Of a DNA stretch of 60,226 nucleotides, positions 33,352 to 43,400 are shown in pieces. Each line of letters opens with the position of its first letter. Position 1 is the first letter of the stretch. The notes beneath the pieces are model-generated. The model ran no database searches. It had not been told where the DNA came from and saw only the letters and a program-made list of their open reading frames with translations. The DNA is from Caldifarciminota bacterium (lineage in GTDB: Bacteria; Hydrothermota; Hydrothermia; Hydrothermales; JAJRUZ01). Position numbers and translations under genes: made by a program. The stretch covers positions 1-60,226 of the forward strand of contig JAJRUZ010000043.1 in NCBI GenBank assembly GCA_024277525.1, in the 5' to 3' direction.

Positions 33352-36009
33352 TTACCTTATGACCTGTACCTTTTTAATATCTCTCCTCTTCGGATTTTCA
33401 AGAACCAGGAAGTACGTCCCTGTCGGTAGAGGTCCGGATTTTACGGAATTTGTCCATTTAAAGGTGTAAAAACCGGGGTCAAGGGTTCTTTCGAAAACTT
33501 TACCCACGCGTCTTCCTGAAACATCCCTTACATAAAGTTTCACCTTTCCTCGAATATCGTTCGTGAATTGAATTACGGTGTAATTTCTGGAAGGATTGGG
33601 AGCAATAGAATGAATTGCGAGCGGTCTACCGTAAATAGAGACTTTCACTTTAACAGGACCGAATGTTTGGACTCCACCGGATACCGTTCTTAGAACAGCT
33701 TTATAAATATATGTTTTTTTCCATTTTACATTTTTGTCAGTATAGGCGAATTCAGATTTTGCAACTTTTCCGGTGTAAACAGTTTTAAAGCTTTTTGCAT
33801 TTTCTTCTTTTTTATAGATTGTGAGATTTCCTGCACTTCTCAAACCGCTCACTCTAATTACAACCCCCTCAGGTGATTCGGTTGCAGCCATATGTGCTTC
33901 CATCACTCCGGCAAGTATATCTATAATTGCAAATCCTTCATAAGGCAGGTAATTACTGTATTTCACAACCGTAACCCACATTGTATCAAGGTCAACAGTC
34001 GGACTTATTTGAAGTGTATCAACGCCGTTAGCATTAGTGTAACCTCTCACATACATTGTGCTATCTTCTTTACACCACAATGTTATTAAGGCACTATCAA
34101 GAGGCGTGACTCCGTCTTGATCATATACTTGAACTATCACATCTACGGGAGTTGAAGTTACGGTTATGGTATCAGGATGGTTAACAACCATCGGAACCGG
34201 CACATCCGTCCATATATGAAGCTGAGGGTCTCCGAATAAATTATATTCCTGCATGCACCAGTTAACAATAGCGTCCGCTGCTATGTAAGGGACTTGTTGT
34301 GATTTCATTCTGTCTACAGCAGCTCCTAATATATCATAACCTTCCTGTCCCCATGCTTTTGTAAACCAGATTGACTGCCATTCTGAACGTCCCAAGTTGG
34401 AAAGTGTTCCCCAGCCGTATCTATAATTCAGGAGAAAAGCAACTGCACCACGTCCTACAAGCGTCATTAGATGTTCTGCATAAGAATCATAGTCATAAGC
34501 TCCGGGAAAACAGCTTATGGCATACATGATAAAGAGTCTATCACCGTTTAATAAGGAAGTCTCAATATCCGAAACCTGAACAGGATCACCGGAGCCGTAC
34601 ATCACTCCTATTTCATCACCGTGTCCCGCAGCATGCCAGAACCCGACTCCTACATTTAAGGTATCAATGGTCGCAATAGAACTGTAATTTGCCAGAATTT
34701 GATCATCAAGGAAAATATCTGTAAAACCAACAGGGTCATATTTGGCAATGGAATCATTAACCTGAATGCCTCCGTAACTCGGTCTGAAAAGAAGTTCCGA
34801 GGTAAGCAGTATTCTCGGCTGATAACCCAAGGGAGGATTTTTCTCATATGTAAGAGTCTTATATACAAATAGAGAGCAGGCGTCATATGCTTCCAGAGCT
34901 TCATCAAATAAAACCCTTCCAACATATACCTCCTGATAAAGGTCTCCATCCCAATCTGCATACCAAAAATCAGCTGCGATGGTGTCTTCATCAGAATAAT
35001 ATCCGGCTGCGGAAGAAGTGATAAAGACATCCTTTCTGGGCATCCACGTTCCTACATCGGTTTCGGCGTTTGTATTTAAAGGATCATCAGCATCTACATC
35101 ATCTTCTCCCACAAGTAAAACATACTGAACCTGCCAAGCTGTATCAACATAAGCAATAAATTCCTTTATTTTATCCTGAACAGTTAGTCCCGGAAAATTA
35201 GCTTCAATAGAATCAAGCACAACTATTTTCGTAGGTACACCTTTTTTTGTTTTCCAATAAGCAAAAGGCTCCATAGCTTCATATATTTCCGGATGGTCCA
35301 AACCATCTATATTTATATCAGATGTGTCAACAATTATTACATATTCAACAAGATTGTCAGGAACAGGAACAAAAACTAAAGGAGCAAACGTATTTACATC
35401 TTCCGGATTCACGACCAAATCCGACACAATTTTTTTGGCAATCCTATATTTATTAAAACTTATCTTTTTTACAGGATTTACTCCTTCTTGATATCTTATC
35501 AGAATTTCAATTTCCGAATAAAGGTACAACTCCTTTGTTGAAGGAATATATTGAATCGGCGAAATAGAAACAGTGACAAGCTTAAATCCGTTCTTTGTTC
35601 CCACATGTGTTATTTTTGCTATTTCCGAAGGATAAGGCTTATTTGAATTATAAATTTTCGGATCAGGTCCTACAAAGGGAGGCAATTCTTTCTTATGAAA
35701 CGGCACTGCCTTTTGAACAGGATAAATATTATATTTGCCGAGGAATATTCTTTTTGCTTTAACAACCTTTAACCCTTCAACCTCTGCGGAAGGCGGAATA
35801 ACAAAAGTATAAGGAATCACCGGCAATTGAGGAGCACCGACCCGATACCAGTAGCTTGCACCTTTAACTTTGAGTTTTACAACATCATAGCCTTTTTCCT
35901 TTGTGAAGGAGATATCCTTTTTAGAGTAGTAGAAGGTCTTGGAGAGGGTACCGCCGTTCAGAACAGCGGCCATCAGACATAGGGCACATATTTTTTTTAC
36001 ATACTTCAT
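33352..36009 (-). CDS. Gingipain-like cysteine protease (family C25) with T9SS sorting domain
   Basis: 885 residues. The signal peptide (KKICALCLMAAVLNGG) is followed by an N-terminal propeptide (about 20-220), then the caspase-like C25 domain: VQYVLLVGEDDVD near 295, the catalytic His463 in WHAAGHGDE and Cys500 in MYAISCFPGAYD. An Ig-like linker comes next. The last 85 residues (HSIAPNPSRNYTVIQF, KVKLYVRDVSGRRVG, GPLPTGTYFLVLEN) are a clear type A T9SS sorting domain, so the protein leaves by the SprA/PorV system and is anchored or released at the surface. Gingipains degrade extracellular protein; C25 also includes the sortase PorU. PorU lacks a sorting tail, so this is a secreted substrate. 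AAAGGTGAT precedes the ATG. Confidence 0.93.
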   Translation of the reverse strand: MKYVKKICALCLMAAVLNGGTLSKTFYYSKKDISFTKEKGYDVVKLKVKGASYWYRVGAPQLPVIPYTFVIPPSAEVEGLKVVKAKRIFLGKYNIYPVQKAVPFHKKELPPFVGPDPKIYNSNKPYPSEIAKITHVGTKNGFKLVTVSISPIQYIPSTKELYLYSEIEILIRYQEGVNPVKKISFNKYRIAKKIVSDLVVNPEDVNTFAPLVFVPVPDNLVEYVIIVDTSDINIDGLDHPEIYEAMEPFAYWKTKKGVPTKIVVLDSIEANFPGLTVQDKIKEFIAYVDTAWQVQYVLLVGEDDVDADDPLNTNAETDVGTWMPRKDVFITSSAAGYYSDEDTIAADFWYADWDGDLYQEVYVGRVLFDEALEAYDACSLFVYKTLTYEKNPPLGYQPRILLTSELLFRPSYGGIQVNDSIAKYDPVGFTDIFLDDQILANYSSIATIDTLNVGVGFWHAAGHGDEIGVMYGSGDPVQVSDIETSLLNGDRLFIMYAISCFPGAYDYDSYAEHLMTLVGRGAVAFLLNYRYGWGTLSNLGRSEWQSIWFTKAWGQEGYDILGAAVDRMKSQQVPYIAADAIVNWCMQEYNLFGDPQLHIWTDVPVPMVVNHPDTITVTSTPVDVIVQVYDQDGVTPLDSALITLWCKEDSTMYVRGYTNANGVDTLQISPTVDLDTMWVTVVKYSNYLPYEGFAIIDILAGVMEAHMAATESPEGVVIRVSGLRSAGNLTIYKKEENAKSFKTVYTGKVAKSEFAYTDKNVKWKKTYIYKAVLRTVSGGVQTFGPVKVKVSIYGRPLAIHSIAPNPSRNYTVIQFTNDIRGKVKLYVRDVSGRRVGKVFERTLDPGFYTFKWTNSVKSGPLPTGTYFLVLENPKRRDIKKVQVIR

Positions 36010-36030
36010 ATCACCTTTTTTAGTTAAAGA

Positions 36031-36043
36031 GGGATTCGGACCC
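36031..36043 (-). other. tRNA T-arm-like 13-mer in the protease leader
   Basis: On the minus strand GGGTCCGAATCCC forms a 3-4 bp stem with a 7-nt loop, like a tRNA T-arm. It lies between the predicted transcription start (about 36054) and the Shine-Dalgarno. No other tRNA arm is found around it. Confidence 0.4.
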
Positions 36044-36060
36044 TACACATCCTTCATTAT

Positions 36061-36089
36061 ATTTTACCATCTTTTTTTTAAAATTTCAA
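36061..36089 (-). promoter_or_regulatory. Promoter of the C25 protease gene
   Basis: Minus strand TTGAAA (36084-36089), 17 bp, TAAAAT (36061-36066); leader about 45 nt with a Shine-Dalgarno. Confidence 0.65.
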
Positions 36090-36112
36090 GTATTAAATCC
36101 AATTCATTTTCA

Positions 36113-36142
36113 TTGAAAATCATTAATCTATTTATATAAAAT
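36113..36142 (+). promoter_or_regulatory. Promoter of the TPR-ileS-lspA-sprA operon
   Basis: TTGAAA (36113-36118), 18 bp, TAAAAT (36137-36142), 8 nt to the ATG at 36151, so nearly leaderless. No Shine-Dalgarno. Divergent from the protease promoter. Confidence 0.6.
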
Positions 36143-36150
36143 AAAAAACT

Positions 36151-36843
36151 ATGAATGACGAACAAAAATTATTCAAAGAAGCAAAAAAACTGTTTGATGA
36201 AGGAAAACTCTGGGATGCATTGAGAATTATGAAAGACCTTGCTGAAAAGAAAAAAAATTATGCAGATTTTCAAAAATTTCTCGGAGTAATATATTATTCC
36301 CTGGGTTTTACGGACGAAGCAATTGAACAATTCGAAAAAGCGCTTAAAATTAATCCGAATTATATTGAGGCTCACTTGAATATGGCTATTGTCTTAAATG
36401 ATAAAGGTGATTATGTCAGAGCAAAGGAACATTACGAAATAGCCACAAAATTGGAAAAAGAAGGAGGAAGAATACCAACCTCCTTGAGAAATAATTTGGC
36501 AAACACTTATATGAAACTCGGAGACACCTATTTTGAAGTAGGTGAGTATGAAAAGGCAAAGGAAGAATATGAAAGAGCACTTGAACTTGCTCCTTATTTT
36601 CTTGATATAAGAACAAAACACGCAAGAGTCCTCATGCAAATGGGTGAAATAGATAAGGCAATATACTCACTTGAAGAGGTAACAATGTTGAATCCGAAAT
36701 ATGAGGAGGCAAAACTTTTACTCGGAATGTGTTATTTCAAGAAAAATAATAAAGAAAAAGCAAAAAAGTTATGGACCGAAATTCTTGAAAAAAATCCCGA
36801 AAACCAAAAAGTAAAAGCATATCTCTCACTTTTAAAAAAATGA
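36151..36843 (+). CDS. TPR-repeat protein
   Basis: 230 residues, nearly all tetratricopeptide repeats, including YYSLGFTDEAIEQFEKALKI and YFEVGEYEKAKEEYERALEL with their PNY/APY turns (about five repeats). No signal peptide or catalytic domain is visible. TPRs mediate protein-protein contacts; the partner is unknown. The stop overlaps the ileS start (ATGA) and the gene heads the operon reaching sprA. A T9SS accessory role is possible but only by association. Confidence 0.85.
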   Translation: MNDEQKLFKEAKKLFDEGKLWDALRIMKDLAEKKKNYADFQKFLGVIYYSLGFTDEAIEQFEKALKINPNYIEAHLNMAIVLNDKGDYVRAKEHYEIATKLEKEGGRIPTSLRNNLANTYMKLGDTYFEVGEYEKAKEEYERALELAPYFLDIRTKHARVLMQMGEIDKAIYSLEEVTMLNPKYEEAKLLLGMCYFKKNNKEKAKKLWTEILEKNPENQKVKAYLSLLKK

Positions 36844-39611
36844 AAGGAGATAATTTGAGGGAAACATTAAATCTTCCGAAAACCGAATTTAAAATGAAGG
36901 CTTCCTTAAAACAAAGGGAGCCCGATATGATCAAATTCTGGGACAGGATTAAAGTCTATCACAAAATGCTCTCCGAAGAAAGAAAACTCTTTGTGCTCCA
37001 CGATGGTCCCCCCTATTCAAACGGACATATTCATATCGGAACAGCAATGAATAAGATACTCAAAGACTTCATTATAAAGAGCAAAATGATAATGGGATAT
37101 AAGACTCCTTATATTACGGGCTGGGACAATCACGGGATGCCTATTGAAAATGAGGTTGTAAAAAGTGATAAGGAAATAAATGAAATCCTCTCAAAAGACC
37201 CGCTTGCACTCAGGAAGGATAATGTGCGGAAAATACTGAGAAAAAAATGTGAGGATTTCGCGAGAAAATGGATGGAGATTCAAAAACAGGAATTTAAGCG
37301 ACTTTTATGCATAGGAGACTGGGAAAATCCGTATTATACAATGCATCCTAAGTATGAAGCAGAAGAACTGAGAATTTTTGCAGAACTTGTAAGAAAAGGA
37401 TTTATACAAAGGGGATTTATGCCGCTTCATTTCTGTGCCCAGTGTAAAACGGTGCTTGCAATGGCTGAGATTGAATATAAGGATAAGAAATCACCCTCAA
37501 TTTACTTCCTTATGGAATCTTTACCTGAAAATGATTTTCCCGAAAATACCTGTGCCCTTGTATGGACAACAACACCCTGGACCATAATTTCAAATACCGC
37601 TCTTGCTTTTAATCCTGATTTCCATTACGGAATTATAAGTGTTAAGGAAAGGAAACTTTTATTAGCCCTTGAGACCCTTGACAGGGTCAAGGAAGAACTT
37701 GAATTTGAAAATTTTGAAATAATAAGAGATTTTAAAGGATTTGAACTTGAAGGCAAAAAATTTAAACATCCCTTTTATGAAAGAGTATCTGTGGCTGTTT
37801 TGGCTGACTTTGTTGAAAGGGAAACCGGTTCAGGTATTGTTCACATTGCTCCCGGACACGGAAAAGAAGATTTTGAAGTGGGTCAAAAATATAAATTATC
37901 CGTCCTCTCCCCGATTGATGAAACAGGAAGATTTACCAAAGAAGCAGAAGGTTTTGAAGGAATGGATGTGGATTCTGCCTCAATTAAAGTAATGGAAATT
38001 TTGGAGAAGAATAATAAACTTTTAAAAAAAGGAGAGATTGAGCATTCCTATCCTCATTGCTGGAGATGTAAAAAACCTTTAATTTTCAGAGCAACGGAAC
38101 AGTGGTTTTTAAGGGTTGACCATTTAAATTTAAGGAAAAGGGCACTCGCGGAAATTAAAAATGTGAAATGGGTCCCTCCTGCAACACAGCAAAGTATTTA
38201 TAATGCGGTTTATGAAAGACCTGACTGGTGCATATCAAGACAAAGAGCCTGGGGATTACCGATTCCTGCTTTCAGATGTAAAAAATGCAAAAAAAGTTTT
38301 ATTGACCCTGATTTTATTTTAAAACTTGCTGATATTGTTGAAGAAAGAGGTTCCGAAGTATTTTGGGAAGATACGGATATATCTCTTCCGAACTGTCCTG
38401 ATTGCGGGTCCTCTGAACTTGAAAAAGAAAAAGATGTTCTTGATGTATGGATTGATTCGGGTGTAACCAATTTGATTGTTTTAAAGCAGAACGGTCTTCC
38501 CTGGCCAAGTGATGTCTATATTGAAGGACCCGACCAGCACAGAGGATGGTTCAATGCTTCTTTAATGCTCAGTGTTGCCCTCAAAGAAAAGGCACCTTAT
38601 AAAACGGTGATAACTCACGGCTGGACACTTGACGAAAAAGGAAGGGCAATGCATAAGTCACTCGGCAATGTTGTGTCTCCTTTGGATGTAATTGACAAAT
38701 ACGGAGCAGAAATTTTAAGGGTATGGACTGCTTCCTCGGAATTCACGCAGGATGTGAGGATTTCGGATAATATCCTTCAATTGATGGTTGAAAATTACAG
38801 AAAAATCAGAAATACTTTCAGATTTATGCTCGGAAATATTTATGATTTTGAGCCTGAAAAACATTCTGTTCCTTTTGATGAGATGCTCCCCCAGGATAAA
38901 TATATGTTAGTAAAAACAGAAGAATTAAAAAATAAAATTCTTAACTTCTATGAAGAATATGCTTTTCATCGTGCCTTTCACACTTTTCACAGATTCTGCA
39001 CCCTTGATTTATCTTCTTTTTATTTTGACATTTTGAAGGATAGATTATATACCTATTATTATAACTCAAAAGAAAGAAGAAGTGCGCAAACCGTTCTTTA
39101 TTATATTTTAAAGACCCTCGTAATACTCGGGGCTCCTATTCTTTCCTTCACTTGTGAGGAAGTGTATCAAAGTTTAAAAAACAAAGATAAGGAAAGCGTG
39201 TTTCTGGAAACAATTGAAAAAGAAATTAAATTCAAGGATGATGTACTTGTGAAAGATTTTGAATTTATAATGGATTTAAGGGAGATTATTTTAAAACTTC
39301 TTGAAGAGATGAGAATCAATAAAAAAATCGGTTCATCCCTTGAAGCGGAAATTTATATTGAAGGAGAAAATGAGATAATAAATAAATATATGGAATTTTT
39401 ACCCGAGATTTTCATTGTTTCGGAAGTCAAAAAAGGCAGACCCAGACATTATGAACTTGAAGCAGAGAAAGAGGACTTAAAAATTTATACAGCCAAATCA
39501 AAAGGGGAGAAATGTGAAAGATGTTGGAGATATCTTGAGGAAGTAGGTAAAAATGAGAAAAAAATTTGTAAGAGGTGTGAAGATGTCTTGATAAAAATGG
39601 GGAAGATTTGA
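36840..39611 (+). CDS. ileS: Isoleucyl-tRNA synthetase
   Basis: 923 residues, normal for bacterial IleRS. The HIGH motif lies in PYSNGHIHIGTAMNKIL and the KMSKS loop reads AMHKSLGN (a His in place of the second Met/Ser-type position). WTTTPWTIISNTALAF is the editing domain and GWDNHGMPIENEV the class I core. A C-terminal zinc site has CERCWRY and CKRCEDV. It charges tRNA-Ile and edits valine. It starts in the TPR gene stop; the zinc-finger gene follows one base later. Confidence 0.97.
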   Translation: MKGDNLRETLNLPKTEFKMKASLKQREPDMIKFWDRIKVYHKMLSEERKLFVLHDGPPYSNGHIHIGTAMNKILKDFIIKSKMIMGYKTPYITGWDNHGMPIENEVVKSDKEINEILSKDPLALRKDNVRKILRKKCEDFARKWMEIQKQEFKRLLCIGDWENPYYTMHPKYEAEELRIFAELVRKGFIQRGFMPLHFCAQCKTVLAMAEIEYKDKKSPSIYFLMESLPENDFPENTCALVWTTTPWTIISNTALAFNPDFHYGIISVKERKLLLALETLDRVKEELEFENFEIIRDFKGFELEGKKFKHPFYERVSVAVLADFVERETGSGIVHIAPGHGKEDFEVGQKYKLSVLSPIDETGRFTKEAEGFEGMDVDSASIKVMEILEKNNKLLKKGEIEHSYPHCWRCKKPLIFRATEQWFLRVDHLNLRKRALAEIKNVKWVPPATQQSIYNAVYERPDWCISRQRAWGLPIPAFRCKKCKKSFIDPDFILKLADIVEERGSEVFWEDTDISLPNCPDCGSSELEKEKDVLDVWIDSGVTNLIVLKQNGLPWPSDVYIEGPDQHRGWFNASLMLSVALKEKAPYKTVITHGWTLDEKGRAMHKSLGNVVSPLDVIDKYGAEILRVWTASSEFTQDVRISDNILQLMVENYRKIRNTFRFMLGNIYDFEPEKHSVPFDEMLPQDKYMLVKTEELKNKILNFYEEYAFHRAFHTFHRFCTLDLSSFYFDILKDRLYTYYYNSKERRSAQTVLYYILKTLVILGAPILSFTCEEVYQSLKNKDKESVFLETIEKEIKFKDDVLVKDFEFIMDLREIILKLLEEMRINKKIGSSLEAEIYIEGENEIINKYMEFLPEIFIVSEVKKGRPRHYELEAEKEDLKIYTAKSKGEKCERCWRYLEEVGKNEKKICKRCEDVLIKMGKI

Positions 39612-39612
39612 T

Positions 39613-39975
39613 ATGAAAAAAGAAGAACTTGAAAAATTAAGGAAGAAATTGATTAAAAAAAGAGATAAAATCAAGAAGTTTCTTGAAAGGGCAGAAAGAG
39701 GTGCAAGGGAATGGGGAGAGAGCGGAGAAAGAATATTTCATCATCATATATCGGACACAGCTACGGATGAGGAATTAAAGGAACTTGCTTTTATGAGTGC
39801 AACAAGATTGAGGGAAGAGCTTGCAATGATTGAAGAAGCAATTTCAAGAATAAAAGATGGGACATACGGAATATGCTTAAAATGTTCCAAAAAAATTCCT
39901 CTTGAAAGATTAAGGGCAATTCCCTATGCAAGATATTGTATTAAGTGTCAGAGGGAAATAGAGGAAAGGATTTGA
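39613..39975 (+). CDS. TraR/DksA-family zinc-finger protein
   Basis: 120 residues. The coiled-coil hairpin (about 1-80) has an acidic patch (HISDTATDEELKEL) and the C-terminal zinc finger has CLKCSKKIPLERLRAIPYA then CIKCQ. DksA-type proteins bind the RNA-polymerase secondary channel and shift transcription of rRNA and amino acid genes. A DksA-like role is plausible, but the coiled-coil tip aspartates are not in the canonical DxxDxA form, so a YbiI/TraR-type protein is equally likely. It lies between ileS and lspA. Confidence 0.85.
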   Translation: MKKEELEKLRKKLIKKRDKIKKFLERAERGAREWGESGERIFHHHISDTATDEELKELAFMSATRLREELAMIEEAISRIKDGTYGICLKCSKKIPLERLRAIPYARYCIKCQREIEERI

Positions 39976-40442
39976 GAAAAAATTTAAAAAGACTTGCAAT
40001 AGGAATTTCAACCGGTATCGGTGTTTTTATCCTTGACCAATTTACAAAATTTCTTGCAATGAAGAACTTAACTTACGGAGTTCCTTTTGAAATCCTCGGT
40101 CCTTATTTCAGACTTACTCTTGTTTTCAATCCCTACGGAGTATGGGGACTTCCGATAACAAAGATCATCCCTTATGAACCTGTTGCTATTATTGCAATAA
40201 TACTTATTTTATTTTTTATTGTAAAGGAAAATTTTATGCTTTATAATATATTCTATGGGTTTATACTGGGTGGTGCACTCGGAAATTTGACAGATAGATT
40301 TAAAATGAAGGCGGTTATTGACTTTATTGAGATCGGTATTTCGGAAAAACTGCACTGGCCGATATTTAACATTGCTGATACTTTTATTTCCATAGGCATA
40401 GCAGGGCTTATAATCTTTTCAATATTAAAAAAAGAAAAATGA
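39972..40442 (+). CDS. lspA: Lipoprotein signal peptidase (signal peptidase II)
   Basis: 156 residues from a TTG at 39972 that overlaps the previous TGA (TTGA), with GAGGAAAGGA before it; a GTG at 39945 lies in the same frame but further inside the neighbour. Four membrane helices are visible. ILDQFTKFLA, FNPYGVWG, the first catalytic Asp in GGALGNLTDR and the second in FNIADTFI are present. It removes signal peptides from prolipoproteins and fits with LolA at 300-902. The lspA-ileS pairing is common. Confidence 0.92.
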   Translation: MRKNLKRLAIGISTGIGVFILDQFTKFLAMKNLTYGVPFEILGPYFRLTLVFNPYGVWGLPITKIIPYEPVAIIAIILILFFIVKENFMLYNIFYGFILGGALGNLTDRFKMKAVIDFIEIGISEKLHWPIFNIADTFISIGIAGLIIFSILKKEK

Positions 40443-43400
40443 TTTATTTAACCTTTATTTTTTTTATTCATACTCAAAATTATCTTGACTCCCTTTTATT
40501 GAATGCCATAGAGAAAAACTATGTAAGTGAAAGTTTAAAAACCATTGATTCTATTGAAGTAAAATTTATTTACAGGAAAGATAATTTGATAAGGATTGAA
40601 GGAAAAACTTTAAAGGATAAGGAGAAGGTTGAGGAGAAGATAATTGAAAGTATAAAAAAGGAATTGTCATCCGAGTCTGTCCAAAAAGTTGCAAAGAGAG
40701 GCACGGGTTTAATTCCTGATATAACAATTCCAATACCGGTTGAGCTGCCTTTCGGACTTAAAGAAGAGACAAAGGTTAAGATAAACGGTTTTCAGGATTT
40801 GTCAATGGGTTTGAGGAGAAGGTCTTATTCAAATGAGGCAAAAACAACTCCTCAGGGTTCATCAAGTCCTGAAATTCAGTTAAATCAGCGTTTAAGGGTC
40901 AATACCGAAGGAATAATAGGAGGGAAAATTCACATAAGGCTTGATCATGATTCCGAAAGGGAATCACAGGATTTAAATACGATTAAGATAAGATATGAGG
41001 GAGACGAGGACGAAATAATTAAGTCAATTGAAGGGGGAAACAAAATAGGAAAAGGAGGGGGAGGAGGTCTTTTCGGTATAAGTGCGCAATTTCAACTGGG
41101 TCCTTTGAATCTTAACACAAAAATTGCAAGGGAGGTCGGGAACAGAAAGGAAATAGAATTTGAAAAAGGAGGAGTTGAAATCGACACTCTTGAAATAGAG
41201 GATAAAGACTATGTAAAAGACAGATTTTTTATTCTACCCCTTCTTCCGGGAGAAGAAATAATTTCTGACTCCGTTTATATATTTTATGATGACAACGAGC
41301 CGACTAATATTTTGAAACCTGTTGAAGCAAGAACATTCCTTGAAGATAACCCTGATTCTTTAAGTGACAAAACTTACATTTTCGAATTATTGACAAAAGG
41401 AATTGATTGGGATTTCGCTTTTTGTGGCAATGTAATTCAAATAAAAAAAGAGGATATCACACAAAATTTCCGCCTTGCGGTCTATTATAAAACAACTCAA
41501 AGAAAAATAGGCTATTATAATCCTAATAATCAGAATGATACCGCAAAGCTTATGTTAATAAGAGATGTAGACCTTAACGATGCGGAAGACCCTACATGGA
41601 AATATATGTTAAAAAATATATATTACATAGGGGAACTCAGAGGTGATTCCGGTTCAATTATCATTTACCGTGATGAATCTTCGGTTCCTGTATATGTTGA
41701 AAACGGGAAAACATTCCTCCAGATTCTCGGACTTGACAACAATGGGGACGGTGTCATTGATGAGCAGATTGAATATCAAGGAGTACCTAATTTTATCCCT
41801 TATCAGCACGGATATCTGTTTTTCCCTGACCCCGAGCCTTTTGCTTCTCCTAAACTTTCCAAAAAAGACACAATAATTTATAAATACAGGTCCGGTACAG
41901 AAGTTGAACAGCGAAATGTAAAGTACAAAATAAGAGTTATAACACAGAGGAGACCAGAAGTCATAAATCTGGGATTTACAAGGATAGTTGAAGGGAGTGA
42001 AGAAGTATATTTCGGATCCGAGAAATGGGAAAGGGGGAAAGATTATATAATAGATTACGAAACAGGAACATTAACAATATTAAATGATGAATATAAAACC
42101 GATTTTTCCAGAAAGTTAAAAATAAAATTTAATGAGAGTGCTTTATTCCAAACAAAAAAGAGAACCACTGTTACTTTAAACGGAAATTACGATGTTGGAC
42201 AAAATTCAAAGTTAAATTTCGGAATCAAGTACAGGGGTGAGTCAACAACAGAGCAGAAACCGAGATTCGGAGAGGAACCTAAGAGGGTTCTTTTAATCAA
42301 TTCAAATTTTAATTTCCAAAAAGAATTTTCTTTTAATCCCCTTTCTTTTCTACCCTGGTTAAGAGAGATAAAATCTCCGCTTTTAAAAGCAAGTTTTAAA
42401 TTCAATCAGGCATTTCCTGATCCGAACACCCGGGGTTCTGCCTATCTTGACGATATGGAAGCAACAAAACTTGAAATTCCTATCTCTTTGAGTTATACAA
42501 ACTGGATATACGGTTCACTTCCATCGTATTTGAAAGATGACTCTCTTATATCCCCCGTACGGGTTGAGGATGACTATGTAAATAAACTGATCTGGGTTGA
42601 GACAAACAAATTTACAAATGCTGATATTTATCCCTATGTTCCAGGTGCACAAGCAAAAAAAACAGCAAATGTTATGAAAATTATTATAAGACCGGGTACA
42701 AAAGGTGATGTTGCATTTGCTTCACTTACACAGCTTCTTTCAAGGGATGGATTTGATTTGTCTTCTTATGATTATATTGAATTAATTATAAAGGCAGATA
42801 AAGGAATTATGGGAATTGATATAGGAACCGAGATAAATGAGGATGCGTTGATGAGGGATGCTCAGGGGAATCTTATCGGTTTGGGTATTCTGAATACCGA
42901 AGACGGTGCAAATGGGGGACCAAGGGATGGACAATATGAAGCAATTGAAGATGTGGGACTTGACATGGCTCCTGATGGAAGTAAAAATGATGCAGGGAAT
43001 GATAATTTCGATGCGGGAAATATTGAGAAAGTGAACGGAACAGAAGGAAACGGACGGTTAGACACAGAAGACCTTAACAGAAACGGTTTTCTTGACAAAG
43101 AGGATCATTGTTTTACTTATGTAATTAACTTAGAGGAGGAAAATTACGATCAGATTAATAACGGCTTTAAATTTTACAAAATCCCCTTAGATAAAGTAAC
43201 AAAAATTTACGGAAAGCCTGATATAAGATTAATTAAAAAAATAAGAATATTCTTTACAGGATTTGACAAAACAGACACAATCTATATAGCAAGACTTTCA
43301 ATTACCGGTAACAGGTATGTAGCAAAAGGTATTTTTAATAAAGGAAAACCTGCAGACAGCACCTCAAAGCAATTTACGATTACAACTTACAGTAATCAGG

